This document shows positions 22,301 through 31,133 of a DNA stretch of 64,000 nt, one piece after another (the first letter of the stretch is position 1; every line of letters starts with the position of its first letter). The notes below the pieces were generated by a model. It had not been told where the DNA came from, ran no database searches, and was given only the letters and a program-made list of their open reading frames with translations. A program made the translations under genes and the position numbers. Source of the stretch: Apostichopus japonicus. Lineage: Eukaryota > Echinodermata > Holothuroidea > Aspidochirotida > Stichopodidae. The DNA lies in contig NC_092575.1 of NCBI RefSeq assembly GCF_037975245.1, positions 25,696,841 to 25,760,840 on the forward strand, read 5' to 3'.

Positions 22301-22790
22301 AACTATTATATCATGAGGACATTTTCTTCCTTTTCCTGTTAAGGCGATTGTCTTCTTTATTCTCAATTCTCTCAAATCTAAGACAATCACCTCATCGGAA
22401 TCTAAACCGACATAAACTAAACCATCTCTGGTTGTCATACACCCGGCTTTACCGTTAAGCTTCCTTTGATTGACCAGACCGCCATTACTACTATCGTACA
22501 ATGCTATCGTATCCTTACAACACGTTAAAAACAGACGATCATCCAGTAAACAAACAGACCGCCATGAAAAACCAATCTCGGTAAATTCCTGAGAAAAATA
22601 GGGCTCTGGCTTCAATGTTAACGGTTTTTCCTGAGAATCAGGATTAAAGTGAAACATAAACAGATCGATAAAAGTCTTCTGTTTCCACATGTTAAATCCA
22701 GCGACTGCCAAACGGCCAGTATCGAGCACGTCCAAGAACAACACATGGCAACTATCTTGTACAGTGAATCTTGGTATCGTTGTATGCACT
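6957..22790 (-). CDS. Propeller-DED-coiled coil-DED-ZU5-UPA-DED scaffold protein, 12 exons
   Basis: Twelve minus-strand exons were linked by GT-AG sites with every phase matching: 22790-21938, 18869-18599, 17858-17626, 16524-16396, 14697-14613, 13172-12849, 12303-11821, 11645-11419, 9846-9685, 8932-8780, 8054-7994 and 7366-6957. They give 3391 nt, about 1130 residues, ending in TAG. Domains: beta-propeller-like (about 1-284), DED-like (285-375), coiled coil (375-495), DED-like (523-615), linker, ZU5 (about 685-790), UPA (about 795-985), DED-like (995-1090). ZU5-UPA plus a death-fold domain is the layout of UNC5, PIDD and ankyrins, so a cytoplasmic assembly scaffold in cell death or immune signalling is likely by inference. 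The exact family is unknown to me. The N-terminus is not in the first exon, which begins mid-codon after an acceptor; see the candidate at 34289-34326. A decayed paralogue follows immediately downstream. Confidence 0.85.
7994..8054 (-). CDS. Exon: 20-codon linker
   Basis: This 61-nt exon reads VKNILLSPESQEILFRDLHP between CTTCAG and CCCAG/GTGAGT. It ends in phase 1 and joins UPA to the last DED-like domain. It is supported by both splice sites and by phase. Confidence 0.65.
8780..8932 (-). CDS. Exon: UPA domain, third part
   Basis: 51 codons between CCATTAG and TCAAAG/GTGAGT read HVEIDHLCAASRVSHQFRLK, then DMVDVTLKVSQHEKNQTALI. The closing strands have the same pattern as the remnant at 3201-3005 in the decayed paralogue. 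Phase is 0 at both ends. Confidence 0.7.
9685..9846 (-). CDS. Exon: UPA domain, second part
   Basis: 54 codons between TTTTAG and AAG/GTTTGT read LLLEDYQSKLSLGNYTTFQV and SYIDLMMSSPGDSYHLMKEE. Phase is 0 at both ends. A run LLEDY near the start and SYHL near the end resemble the middle of UPA domains. The donor GTTTGT is a less common form. Confidence 0.7.
9900..10997 (+). mobile_element. TIR repeat with DR1-rich tandem units, copy 1
   Basis: The left end has TGGTTTCAATGACGTAAC (9908-9925) and the right end its inverted form GTTACGATTATCATTGAAACC (about 10976-10996). Between them are about seven diverged units of 110-150 bp built around 'TTTGACC...TGACCTTTGACCTC...CACCAAAAACAATAGGC...AATGTGGTACTTCTACACACC'. 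A CA-rich stretch precedes the right end. It lies in an intron of the propeller-ZU5 gene. No coding capacity is seen, so it is a non-autonomous DNA element with an internal minisatellite. Confidence 0.65.
11419..11645 (-). CDS. Exon: UPA domain, first part
   Basis: Following a phase-1 junction this exon reads EITWTEEKSIDWKLDPERIS, LSYVFVNLV, HIFRVVPFIDG and DDVLITVCFCKDCDEEFK. The W-x-L-D start and the paired beta strands ending in a cysteine/acidic stretch fit the UPA fold that packs against ZU5. It is exactly 227 nt and ends in phase 0 at TTCAAG/GTGAGT. Confidence 0.75.
11821..12303 (-). CDS. Exon: linker and ZU5 domain
   Basis: About 80 charged residues (including a second short heptad-like stretch MRQHHSYIEHRIK) lead into the ZU5 core: CEGGTIIIMGVHLTVPEDAL, VKVIYDPDIHLP, then GRMTPLIKLEPEGLVLNKPA and LLTIPHSAI. 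GG-start, GVxLxVPxxAL and KPAxLxIPHSA are diagnostic. It differs clearly from the ZU5 exon of the decayed copy (PHSA against PHCA), so the two split long ago. Donor AAAAAG/GTAAAG. Confidence 0.85.
12849..13172 (-). CDS. Exon: second DED-like domain
   Basis: This 324-nt exon reads ADYGRLMVNVADDLTLD, LKLATLFGLPPAETDMLRRV, then TLINFMKTRNIINLYDVTNL and QKGLVYIQLNQTNENLLAPY. Helix-rich spacing with a 'short segment, I-x-x-x-D-[VL]-x-x-L' turn fits a DED or related death fold. It ends in phase 1 at CCTG/GTAAGA and is followed by the ZU5 exon. Confidence 0.65.
14613..14697 (-). CDS. Exon: short acidic linker, 28 codons
   Basis: This 85-nt exon encodes TSSVSVTWEETLLEEHETLD followed by VSQQSTLA. It lies between CTGCAG and GCAG/GTAGGA and joins phase 0 upstream to phase 1 downstream. 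It links the coiled coil to the second DED-like domain. Confidence 0.65.
14770..14985 (+). repeat. Fragment of the DR1-rich repeat
   Basis: It shares 'CTCAAAATGACCTTTGACCTCCACC' in two overlapping pieces (TCAAAATGACCTTTGACCTC and the following CCACCCAATCCAATAGGG), 'CTTGTACTAATTGTGG' and 'ACAAGCTACTGTAGGGCGTCAC' with the copies at 9900-10997 and 19667-20174. Only one unit and the CA-rich tail remain. It lies in an intron. Confidence 0.6.
15390..16300. mobile_element. Possible non-autonomous DNA transposon with subterminal repeats
   Basis: The left third carries many copies of TACGGGTTG/GGATCCGT-like words (for example CTACGGGTTGGTACG, CTACGGGTTGTAACG) and the right third carries the inverted forms (CAACCCGTAACAACCCG, AAGCCGTAACTACCC). 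This is the layout of a DNA element with subterminal inverted repeats. GC content is visibly higher than in the flanking intron. The middle has a short open frame without a recognised domain. The ends and target duplication were not resolved; boundaries are approximate. It abuts the coiled-coil exon at 16396-16524. Confidence 0.5.
16396..16524 (-). CDS. Exon: coiled-coil continuation, 43 codons
   Basis: This exon is too short for routine ORF listing. It reads ELEDAKSSLRATKDELVKSQ and then LDHAKESMALQEVLKLPREA between TGACAG and CAG/GTATAA. It has exactly 43 codons, phase 0 at both ends, and continues the heptad pattern of the exon at 17858-17626. Confidence 0.75.
17626..17858 (-). CDS. Exon: coiled coil
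   Basis: This exon is almost wholly heptad-like, for example LKGQLKALENKRQELSHKL, EEEKELFRIRLSTTENKL and KDGKDELLQQQKE. It suggests a parallel coiled coil of about 75 residues that could dimerise the scaffold between the two DED-like domains. It starts in phase 1 after GTTTCAG and ends in phase 0; the donor GAG/GTCAGA is weaker than its neighbours. Confidence 0.75.
18599..18869 (-). CDS. Exon: first DED-like domain
   Basis: After TATTACAG the frame reads SDIFTFDNLLMCSESMI, then SSLVHHLRETGKVSVDDISH and LMTACSDKGLSKLVAVLTVY. The last two pieces match the DED pattern of an amphipathic helix, 'G-x-[LV]-S-x-D-[ND]' turn, and two closing helices. The exon begins in phase 0 directly after the propeller and ends in phase 1 before GTATGT. 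Death-effector folds mediate homotypic assembly; the binding partner is unknown. Confidence 0.65.
19667..20174 (+). mobile_element. TIR repeat with DR1-rich tandem units, copy 2
   Basis: The left end TGTGGTTTCGATGATGTTAC (19667-19686) is matched by the inverted right end TACGATTATCATCGAAACCA (about 20151-20170). Inside are about four units with AAATGACCTTTGACCTCC and GTACTCAATGTGGTACTTC words. It lies in the intron between the propeller and the first DED-like exon. It is the shortest copy with both ends preserved, and thus the best template for defining the family. Confidence 0.65.
21390..21650 (+). repeat. Diverged tandem duplication of about 165 bp
   Basis: The blocks starting near 21388 and 21547 both read TCCAATGGCCT, then a T-rich run, then CTTTTCCACCA(T/G)TTTG and CTTAACAAACAAG. 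The two copies lie about 160 bp apart just downstream of the propeller exon in its intron. No function is evident. Confidence 0.5.
21938..22790 (-). CDS. Exon: beta-propeller-like domain
   Basis: This 853-nt open exon encodes about 284 residues with repeated blade-like strands, for example DVLDTGRLAVAGF, SVCLLDDRLFLTCC, GLVYVGLDSDEVIVLDLREL, NTKLFICTVLYW and INRLFLVTETTGEVYEYHT. This spacing resembles NHL/WD40-type propellers, which bind proteins or nucleic acids; no exact family is claimed. A short internal repeat (SGG-SSI, about 22104-22055) sits in a loop. No ATG is in frame upstream: TAA precedes, and CACACAG just before 22790 acts as acceptor, so an earlier exon supplies the start. The donor is CACACA/GTAAGT. 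Confidence 0.75.
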
Positions 22791-22879
22791 CTGTGTGTAT
22801 GTGGAAGGCAAAAAGTGAAAAGTTAGGTCAGGGTTGGAAGCTTGTCTCCGTGGTAACGAAGAATCAAGAGTGATTTATT

Positions 22880-23460
22880 GAAGAAATGTTGATGAATAAC
22901 GCTCAGACTACGAAGTGACAAGGAATAATAAACGGTACTGAATCTTTAAAAATCTATTGAGTACTGCAAAAGTCGCGAACCACAATGGCTATTGTCCAGA
23001 GCAAATTAATCGACATACTAATCTCGAAGTAATAAGGAATGAGACGTTCAAGGCCTAATTATTAAGATACTGACCTATATAGTGCCATTACTTACAATAG
23101 AATTCTCTAGCGAATGAGCTTGAAGGAATGTACATGGCCGCATAAATATGGCTAGCGGAGTAAAAAGTGCTAGAAATTGGAAAATCGACCGAATAAAATA
23201 TTTTCCTTTTACAGTATCCTATTAAAGTCGAAATAAAATTCAGAAGAAAAAACACATTTCAAATAAATTACTGTGTTTACGGATATGGAAATATTCCCTT
23301 CACAAAATTTCTCTCGCACCGACTATAAGCCTAATTAGTGTCAAAGGCGATATTTAGTTTGCTTGAACAGGATTGATCATATCTTCAATACTCATCGTTA
23401 GCATATGTATGAAGTGATGTAAATTTCTGATTATAGTTGTCATGTCTGTTGACATGACCA
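22880..23460. other. Gap without recognised gene
   Basis: AT-rich sequence upstream of the propeller exon. No domain-bearing frame or known repeat is seen. Confidence 0.45.
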
Positions 23461-23464
23461 CATG

Positions 23465-23912
23465 AATGGCAAACATGTGGGACAAACACTGCATAATATG
23501 TACGCGTATTAATTCGAATATATGTGTTGTAGCCTACATGTGTAAAGTTTCGCTTTTTGAAGCGATCTGGCGATCCCGCCAAAACATTTATCGTTGGCAT
23601 ATGTACACAGCAAGAGTGGAAATGTTTTTGTTCGTGTATATTCTAATTGATCCATGCATATATTGGATTTAATCCCCATATGTATTTTATTTAATAAGTG
23701 TATATATTCGAATTAATACGTGTATATATTCGAATTAATACGTGTATATATCCGAATTAATACGTGTATATATTCGAATTAATACGCGGATATATTTAAG
23801 CCATATGATTGGCTAATAATATATACGCGTATATATTCCAATTAATACGCGTATAAATTCCAATTCATACGCGGATATATTATGCAGTGTTTTTCCCACA
23901 TGGCTTGCCATA
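23465..23912. mobile_element. MITE with TIRs, 6-bp target duplication and a 22-bp internal satellite
   Basis: The left end AATGGCAAACATGTGGGACA is matched by the right end (inverted TATGGCAAGCCATGTGGGAA); both arms continue through AACACTGCATAATAT. The element is flanked by CACATG at 23459-23464 and again at 23913-23918, a plausible target duplication. The interior (about 23695-23870) has a 22-bp unit CGTGTATATATTCGAATTAATA in four or more copies, then degenerate forms. No ORF. Transposase family unknown. Confidence 0.7.
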
Positions 23913-24529
23913 CACATGCAGTACAGTCTGATTTATTTGCATTTAGCGCCAAAAAGGAGAGATGGTTACACGCACTCAAGTTGCAACTGTGTGTGGTGGA
24001 GCTGTTTAAGGAAGCTAACTTTGTCAAAGGCTCCGCTAACTTGGTTTAAAGTTTTCACGGGTTAACTTCAGACAGAAGTTTAGTCTTGAGTATTTTGACA
24101 TATTATAGTCGAAGAAAAAGAAAGGACACATTTGACTGCTAGTAATAATGTTTCTATTGCTACAAAGGTTTCAAAGATATTTACCTTCAGAATATGCTAA
24201 AACTCTGGAATGCTCACTTAAGAGTCAGAGATCAATGACGTCGGCGCCTCAGTTGCAATCCGAAATCTTAATGTTAATCCACCAAAACATGTTCATTATC
24301 TCCAGAAAATATATGTTACATGTTAGGCGATTGACCTGATGCGGGGGGTCCGAGGTGACAAAGAAGTGCCTCGTTTCATAGATGAGGGTAGCAATACTTA
24401 TATATATTAGAGTCTATATCAGTCCTCCCGAAAGTTCTCCTTCGGGAAAAGTGCCAAAAAGCAGTAGAAGAAAAAATTGTATTCATGTTACCAATCAGGA
24501 TCCTGGTTTAGTTTTGTGGCTTTCATGTT

Positions 24530-25375
24530 AAAGCAGCGCCGTAGCCAGGAATTTGAAACGGGGGAGTTTTGCGATTGATATGGGGGAGGGGTCTAAGGGT
24601 GTCCCACTCCCCTTTGAGATATTTTGAACAATTGAAGGTCCTTAGATGCGATCTGGTGCAATGTTTTGCCAGTTTCATCATTATCTTTATATCATATTAT
24701 CAGCAGATTTTGTTTCCTGTTTGAATTCTTTAAATGTTCTTTTACATAATATATCAGAAAGACAAAAATATAGCTCTTTTACAATTTTTCCAGTAGGACG
24801 ATTCTTGTTTATTGTCCAATGTCTGGACTTTAATACATTTGACGAACTTAACTGATGGACAATATAAACTTTCATATTTTGTAAGACAGCCAGATGTGCA
24901 GTGGCCTAAAACAAATATTGTTATCGCAGTGCTATAGCAGTGTACTAATTATTAATAGGAAGTGCGTATCACGTACGATTGCTAGCTTAGCTTCATAACA
25001 TGCTGTTCGTGCAACAAAAATTGAGACGAATCATAGAAAGGATGAGAACAAACGTTGTCGACGTCGTTGTGCATACGGTTCGTGACACTCCATCGAGTGC
25101 GGTTAGGTAGGCAATATGTATTTTAGTGGCCTAATGTAGGCTTGTAATAGGCTGTAGGCTAAGTTTAGCTAATTGCAGCTGCCAAACTAAGTAGTTGAAT
25201 CAGTAGGCATGAATGTTATTACGATTATAATCGAGTTAACGGAGCTGACGAGTATTCAAGATAAAAAGAACACTGACAAAATACCATGCTAAAAAAATAA
25301 CAGTTTAAACAAAAATCGACACTGAAAGAGGGAAGCGGTCGCTCCCCCTGCTCCCCTGGCTACGTTCCTGTGTTA
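24530..25375. mobile_element. Possible degenerate DNA transposon with GTAGCCAGG ends
   Basis: The left end GCGCCGTAGCCAGGAATTTG and the inverted right end CAGGAACGTAGCCAGGGGAG share the core CGTAGCCAGG, followed on both sides by G-rich text. Similar text occurs at 36137 (GGGGCGTATCCAGGATTTT) and, inverted, near 42925 and 43210. The interior shows no coding frame. It may be a hAT-like non-autonomous family; the target duplication was not resolved. Confidence 0.4.
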
Positions 25376-26017
25376 GAGAGCATGAATGGAAGTACATATT
25401 CTGCAGAAATTGGGTCACTTGACGCAATTTCGGGTAGCGTTTACCTAGTGAGAACTTCTACCTAGACTTAGAGACCAACCACAATACTTTTGTGATTTAT
25501 TGAATAAGTCAATGGGGTTTTAATGGGCGTGTACTAACTTAGAAGTGGACATCTTGGAAAAATACCATACTTTGTCATTTTGTGGTATTTAAAAAATGTC
25601 CTTTTGTTGAGACATTTAAGAAAAGTGTTATCATTGAGTGCCCCTTTGCTGATAAATTAATCAAATCAATCAAAAGCTGCTGTTTCGTTGTCATATCAAA
25701 ATAACAGAATATGTGGCACATAATGCAAAAAGGATCTATTCTATCTTCATGCTATACCTCCTTAATTCAACGTCACCGTGATGTCCTACTACCCTTAGGA
25801 TTTTGTGTGTTAATCCCCCCCCCCCCTCTTCGACACTGAACCCTTTCCCACATTTCAGGAGTTATCTGGGGAACGAACAGCCCGGTTTATGAAAGATGTT
25901 TAGTATACAACAATGCTTGAATATATATAGGTGAATGTAAAGTAAACAAATAATTAATATTTTTTATTATACTGTCATGTATAATTATCGCCAAGTATAA
26001 ACAAATTTGGAACCTTT

Positions 26018-26040
26018 ATAATATATATATATATATATAT

Positions 26041-26098
<58 letters not shown>

Positions 26099-26099
26099 G
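26018..26099. repeat. (TA)n-(ATA)n microsatellite
   Basis: About 60 bp of TA repeats with one AGA interruption run into a run of AAT/ATA triplets. A smaller gap between 25.4 and 26.0 kb and the stretch from 26.1 to 28.5 kb show no gene that I can support. Confidence 0.9.
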
Positions 26100-28580
26100 T
26101 ACTTACGAGGTTCTTGTGTTGGTCATTTTGATATGTGCTTAATGAGTTCTTCGAGAATTATATTAATGCAGCGGGAGTCCTGATCTGCGAATAAAATTAG
26201 GAACATTCTAAAAACGAAATACAACTTTCTAAGAATTTTTTTTTATCGAGGAATATCGTAATAAATACAGAGATCATCAGCAAGGAAAGAAGAGTTTTCT
26301 TTGGGTGAATGCTGTGACCTAGTTTATATTTAAACGAGCAACCTTGATTTAATATTATGGATGGAATTATGTTTTAGGTCATTGCGAAAGGTTCCCTATA
26401 ATTATTCTTTAATTTTAAATTCTAAAACCACGATTAATCAGGAATATAACGTTACAGTTCTATTTAGTTCATCCTTGGTTGCGAAAAAGACAACGAAATC
26501 GTGATAAAATAGTAGAAATTTAGTAAAAATATTATACATTCATATATACGATGGTCAAAAATTGAGATAATCTTTAAAGAAATTTACAATTTTAGTCAAA
26601 ATGTCCCGTACAGGCATGTTGCAAAATTTAGCTATACTTCCCTACACTGAAGTGTTGTTAATAATAATATAGAAAAGTTATTTTTCACTTCACTGACAGA
26701 CGTGTGTGCAATTAAGACAGGTGCATTTGAGGTACAGCTAATGTTCTTCGGTCAACGAAGCGTGAAGTGATAACACACATTTCAAAAGGACGGCCCTTTG
26801 AGATCATTTAAAAGACAACGAAATGCTATGACTTTGATCAGAGGATGATACAAATTCTCAACTGAGCATTATAAACTAAACGCTGAAGCGTTTTGTTTTT
26901 TACTGAACCTACTTGAATCTTAGTTTGAAAGTTATAACGTTATTTAATAAATACATCGATTTTGTTCTCAAAAGGGGAAGGGGTAGGAAGGAGGGAGGGG
27001 GGTGGCGTAAAATCAATAAATATGATCTGCCTGTAAAGTCTACAGATCATCGAGATAATCACATAACCTGAGATAATCCCCTCCCTACCTCTCCCTCAAC
27101 CTAACTTCCATTGAGTAAGTGGGCCACTATTATTGTCCCTCTAACAAGTCCAACATAAGTCTGTAAAAGGCGAATACAGTTAAAGCGTCTGTCATATACG
27201 GCGGACTTGTGTGGTCAGCGGTCTTATAGTTTTATATAATAGCGGTATATTGGAAATTCTCTCCGATTTCCCCTTATTATTCAAAATAGAAACCTGATGA
27301 AGTGTTTCACATCAGATAATATTGGGCATTTTGGATAAGTGGTGGAGGGAGTACGGTTGGGGAGTTCAGACGGGAGTAAATACAGTGGATGAAAATATGT
27401 TAAAAACCCGGTTTATCGTGTGTCGATGCACACGAAGGCGAAAGATGTGAGCTTCCTGTATGAGCTTCGTTCTTCTATGAGTCTGCTTTAATTTCTATTT
27501 CAATTAGGAGACAATTTCGGCCTCATATATAATTAAATATATATAAATAAAATTAACATGATAAGCTCTGTTCAGAGTATATATATTTAGGTTTTTAAGA
27601 GAAACCTTATATTCTGCTGCTTTAATATTAGACTTATATGTAGTGAATATTTGTAAATGCATATTTGCATATAATGTATCCCCATGCCATATGTACTACA
27701 TGACTTTACTTGATGTAACATTCATTATTTCAAAATAAACTCCAGCAACTTCAATACTATGTGTTTTGTCATTCGTTATTGTCATACAGTCCATGCAGCA
27801 TTTCGCGAACAAGGTACCATCAATAACAAGCTATTCGTGCCGTTATTGTCATTCACAGCCATCCTCTCCTCCAGACTCAGACATACAACAATCCATAGTC
27901 TGTATGGCGGGCCATCAGTCTCAAATCGTTGGGAATCTAGAAACCTGACTCTTATGTTAGGAGGAGGGTGGATGGGGGTATGGGTTTGGTGGTGTTCCAT
28001 TAGTAACGAACAATTACATTTTAGACGTCAAATGGTGCATGCTGGTGTTTATTTAAGCTATAATTTATGGTTGTGTAAGTAGCTCTAAACGCGCGTTTAT
28101 ACTCATAAATAGTTTTAAAAGGAAGAAAGTATTGCACTTGTGTCACTGAAGCTGTCCCCTATGTTGGTGGGTGTGATGTGGGGGTGGGGGTAAGTTAAGT
28201 TAATTCTACAAAGATTAAGTTCGGGTACAATATCATATGCATGGTACGTTTGCCTAGGACTAATGATTGTTACGGATGCATCTATTTTTGATCGTGTTAC
28301 ATCTATACTACCATCATGTGCATGGGCAGCGATCATGGGGAGGGGGCGAGCGGGGGGGGGGGCTTTCCCGCCAATATTTTAGGTGGGGAATATAGTATTT
28401 GGTGATATATCTTTCTCTGTGTGATGATGATTTTCGAGTTGGTTAGCATCATGTTTCATATCTAGAGTAAGGAAAATATGTCACCAAAAACAGAACTAGT
28501 ATTGTTCGATACAGGTGTCAATCGCCTAGGGTGGACCTACGACCCTCTTTACCGGTTTAGACCCCCTGGACATACAATCA

Positions 28581-28653
28581 TAGTCCATTGCCTAGTTGGT
28601 TAAAGTGTCCGCGTACAAAGCGGGAGGCCCGGGTTCGAATCCCGGTGGAGGCT
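28581..28653 (+). tRNA. tRNA-like sequence, probably pseudogene or SINE head
   Basis: The T arm is perfect (CCGGG-TTCGAAT-CCCGG, 28629-28645) and the box A (TTGCCTAGTTGG) is clear. The anticodon arm has five pairs (28608-28612 with 28620-28624) and loop GTACAAA, which would give anticodon ACA. The acceptor pairs only in its inner four positions (TCCA with TGGA) and the D stem is weak. It is directly followed by a TA microsatellite. I call it a tRNA-derived element more likely than a working tRNA gene. Confidence 0.55.
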
Positions 28654-28706
28654 GGAAATTTTTTCAATGTTCTTGATTTTCCAACTCATTACGATTTTCA
28701 TTTATT

Positions 28707-28708
<2 letters not shown>

Positions 28709-28756
<48 letters not shown>

Positions 28757-28772
28757 TATATATATATATATT

Positions 28773-28805
<33 letters not shown>

Positions 28806-28822
28806 GTATATGTATATGTATG

Positions 28823-28882
<60 letters not shown>
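28709..28882. repeat. (TA)n microsatellite with TGTA interruptions
   Basis: About 170 bp of TA repeats with a GTATGTATGTA block in the middle. The tyrosine-isoleucine open frame across it is an artefact of the repeat. Confidence 0.95.
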
Positions 28883-28885
<3 letters not shown>

Positions 28886-28929
28886 GCTTTGCGGGGTCCC
28901 TTTGCTTTCTTATCTGTTACATTAAACTG

Positions 28930-30315
28930 AATCGAGACATCTGTCACAGGTGTCACATACGCCAGCAGTGATAGGTTTTGTTACAAATTAACTGACGTTT
29001 AATAAAATAAAATATGGAAAAAATGTCATCAGTTAAGCCGCCAATATTTAACTTGGTAACAATTGTTACAAGCTTCTAGAAGCACCTTTACGGAGGACGA
29101 GACCCTTTAAATTATCCCCATACTTTGTGGATTGTTCAGTCTCAATATGTGTTTGCTGGTGATTTTCGTAAATCAAATTTCAGAAGTAGATTCAAGTGTT
29201 CTTATTCTAAATGCGCTCTGACCAGGTGGGTTGAATGGAGAAAAGCTGTCACAATCGAAAGAAAGAAATCTATTTTCTGCTGCGTTTATGGCGCGAACGA
29301 TTTACCGTAAATTCACTGCGACCGCCCATGTCAGCATGTTCACAGAACTTTAAGTGCTGTAAGCTGGACTGGTCGAATTTAAATTTGGCAAACACGCCAT
29401 GAGACTTAAACAAAATCAGATGTCCAGGTTGCGAATTGTATTTCCCAAACAGGTTTGCAATTACGGAGTTTTCAGCGAATCATATTCCCCATGACGTCAG
29501 TATAAATAATTACCATCGCTTGGAAGTTGGAAAACATTAACTGAATCAGAAGAATGATAAGTTCAACGGGTCTTAAAACGTCAAAACATGAATGAGTTTA
29601 TTGACGTCACTGAAGCATGGTGCTTAAGCTGAACAGATTAATTTTGGTGTTGACCTGTGACACTGAGTTAAGTCCAGTTACGAGGTTTCTTTCCAAACGC
29701 CCTAACTTTATTTTTAATGCTTGTAACACATGTTACTTACTTATGATACATACGCTACATATCATAGAGTTCGTGTTTACGTTATCAAAGATTCGCGAGC
29801 CGTTCTATTGAAATCTGAATTCGTTTCGTGGAATGGTTACACTAAAAATCAACTTCACTACGTGAGTTCACGAGTCTTGAATGAATATGCATAAAACATG
29901 TCAGCAGCAATAGTTTGAATCCGCACAATACGTGGGCGAATGGCACGACTAGATTAGGACTCAAGTTAGTTGAATTTTCCTGTATAAAATTTGGAAAATG
30001 GTACGCGAGTAATCAAGGCTTAATTTGCACAACTTTTCTGTTGAGTTATATGTATCTCCCAATGTGGTAAATCATAATATAGCGGAAACTATTGAACAAA
30101 CAGCGTACATATATAGGACGGGTATATCTTCGTTGCAACGAATGGACTTTGGTAACCTCGAAGTGAAGGTTTCTATGGTATTGACGTAACTTTTCCGAAC
30201 AATCATGAGCGACCATTTACACATTATTGCTACCCCTTCTTTCAGAAAACAATGCCCGTCATGGTGGAGAGGGGGAGGTTGCAGGGGTGGAGATGTGGAG
30301 CGGCGGGGCATTTAA
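28930..30315. other. Gap without recognised gene
   Basis: Only short open frames are found, with no domain, splice or repeat support. The 5' parts of the Penelope-like element that follows (its reverse transcriptase) are absent here. Confidence 0.4.
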
Positions 30316-30369
30316 ATAATGGTGACTCCATGTGTATATTATTGTGCCTTTCAAAAGATTATTTTATTT

Positions 30370-30750
30370 CATTTTCCCAATGTTGACTTTAGTCTAAGAC
30401 CCCCTTCCCTCTCTTGTGATTCTATTAATGTTATTTACATTTTCTATTGTGTTCTTTGCAAAGAGGGCAATTATGTAGGTGAAACAGGCTCCCGATTCCG
30501 CTTACGTTTTAATAATCACAAAAAATTTATTCGTGATTATTTTGCAGGATTCCCAGTTTCCGAACATTTCAATCTTCATAGTCATTCTTTAAAAAACCTA
30601 AAATGTATTTTAATTGCCTCGGACTTCAAATCAACTACTGAACGTAAACGTAAAGAAATCGATTGGATCTTTCGTATTAAGTCTGACATCACCGGCCTCA
30701 ACAAAGACTTGGGACCCCTTAACAACTATCAGTTCTACAAGCATATGTAA
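30370..30750 (+). mobile_element. Penelope-like element remnant: GIY-YIG endonuclease domain
   Basis: The open frame ending at TAA (30748-30750) reads CDSINVIYIFYCVLCKEGNY, VGETGSRFRLRFNNHKKF, PVSEHFNLHSHSLKNLKC and ERKRKEIDWIFRIK, then GLN near the end. VIYIF (GIY position), NYVGET (YIG position), the arginine in LRFNNH, the CVLC pair and the EHFNxxxHS block are those of Penelope-type endonucleases. These nick target DNA to start retrotransposition. No reverse transcriptase is found upstream, so the element is 5'-truncated. The domain itself has no stop. A hammerhead fold follows 139 bp after the stop codon. Confidence 0.85.
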
Positions 30751-30888
30751 TCCGTTTTTTGCTCCTTAATCCGCTTCCTGTGTAGTCATGGTTTATTTGG
30801 TTTTAATTCCATCATTGCAACTTACACTTATCTAGCGTCATATATACTTTAATTGTGTCACATTTTGTACTTCTCATTCGACTGCCAA

Positions 30889-30931
30889 GTATTGCTGACG
30901 AAGGTCCCAGGGGGACCGAAAATTCCAATAT
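30889..30931 (+). ncRNA. Hammerhead ribozyme fold (type I, minimal)
   Basis: The core CTGACGA (30895-30901) and GAAA (30918-30921) flank stem II (GGTCCC 30903-30908 with GGGACC 30912-30917, 3-nt loop). Stem I pairs TATTG (30890-30894) with CAATA (30926-30930) and may extend by a G-U pair. Stem III is only AATT (30921-30924), giving cleavage after C30925 in the TTC context. Penelope-like elements are known to carry such minimal hammerheads. One unpaired A (30902) before stem II is unusual. Self-cleavage is inferred from sequence only. Confidence 0.6.
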
Positions 30932-31009
30932 ATTTTCTAAACCTTGCTCCTTATTCGTCAATTATGAGTCACATCTGATTTCTCTGGTTTTCTCTAATAA
31001 TATATAGAT

Positions 31010-31063
31010 CTATATATATATATATAAATATATATATATATAGATATATAGATATGTTGATAC
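31010..31063. repeat. (TA)n microsatellite
   Basis: Interrupted TA repeat with AGATCT and AAAT interruptions between the two hammerhead folds. Confidence 0.85.
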
Positions 31064-31089
31064 TAGATGAGACTAGTGGAACACTAGTA

Positions 31090-31133
31090 GTTGTAACTCG
31101 GAGTTTCACGCTTTGTAGCGATCTTCAGACAAC
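31090..31133 (-). ncRNA. Hammerhead ribozyme fold on the minus strand
   Basis: Read on the minus strand: stem I strand GTTGT (31133-31129), core CTGAAGA (31128-31122), stem II CGCT-ACAA-AGCG with one U-U mismatch at its base, core GAAA, stem III ACT/AGT with loop CCG, cleavage after U31095, then the second stem I strand ACAAC (31094-31090). GTTGT and ACAAC are perfectly complementary. All invariant core bases (CUGANGA, GAAA, U before the cleavage base) are present. The same text forms one arm of a 23-bp palindrome. Confidence 0.6.

Noticed and set aside
23695-23870. Regularly spaced 22-bp repeats considered as a CRISPR-like array
   Set aside because: There are no unique spacers and the context is a eukaryotic MITE; it is a simple tandem repeat.
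28581-28653. Functional tRNA gene
   Set aside because: The acceptor pairs only in four positions, the D arm is weak and the would-be anticodon ACA is unusual; kept only as tRNA-like.
28667-28930. 87-codon plus-strand frame rich in Y and I
   Set aside because: It is a TA microsatellite read as Tyr-Ile.
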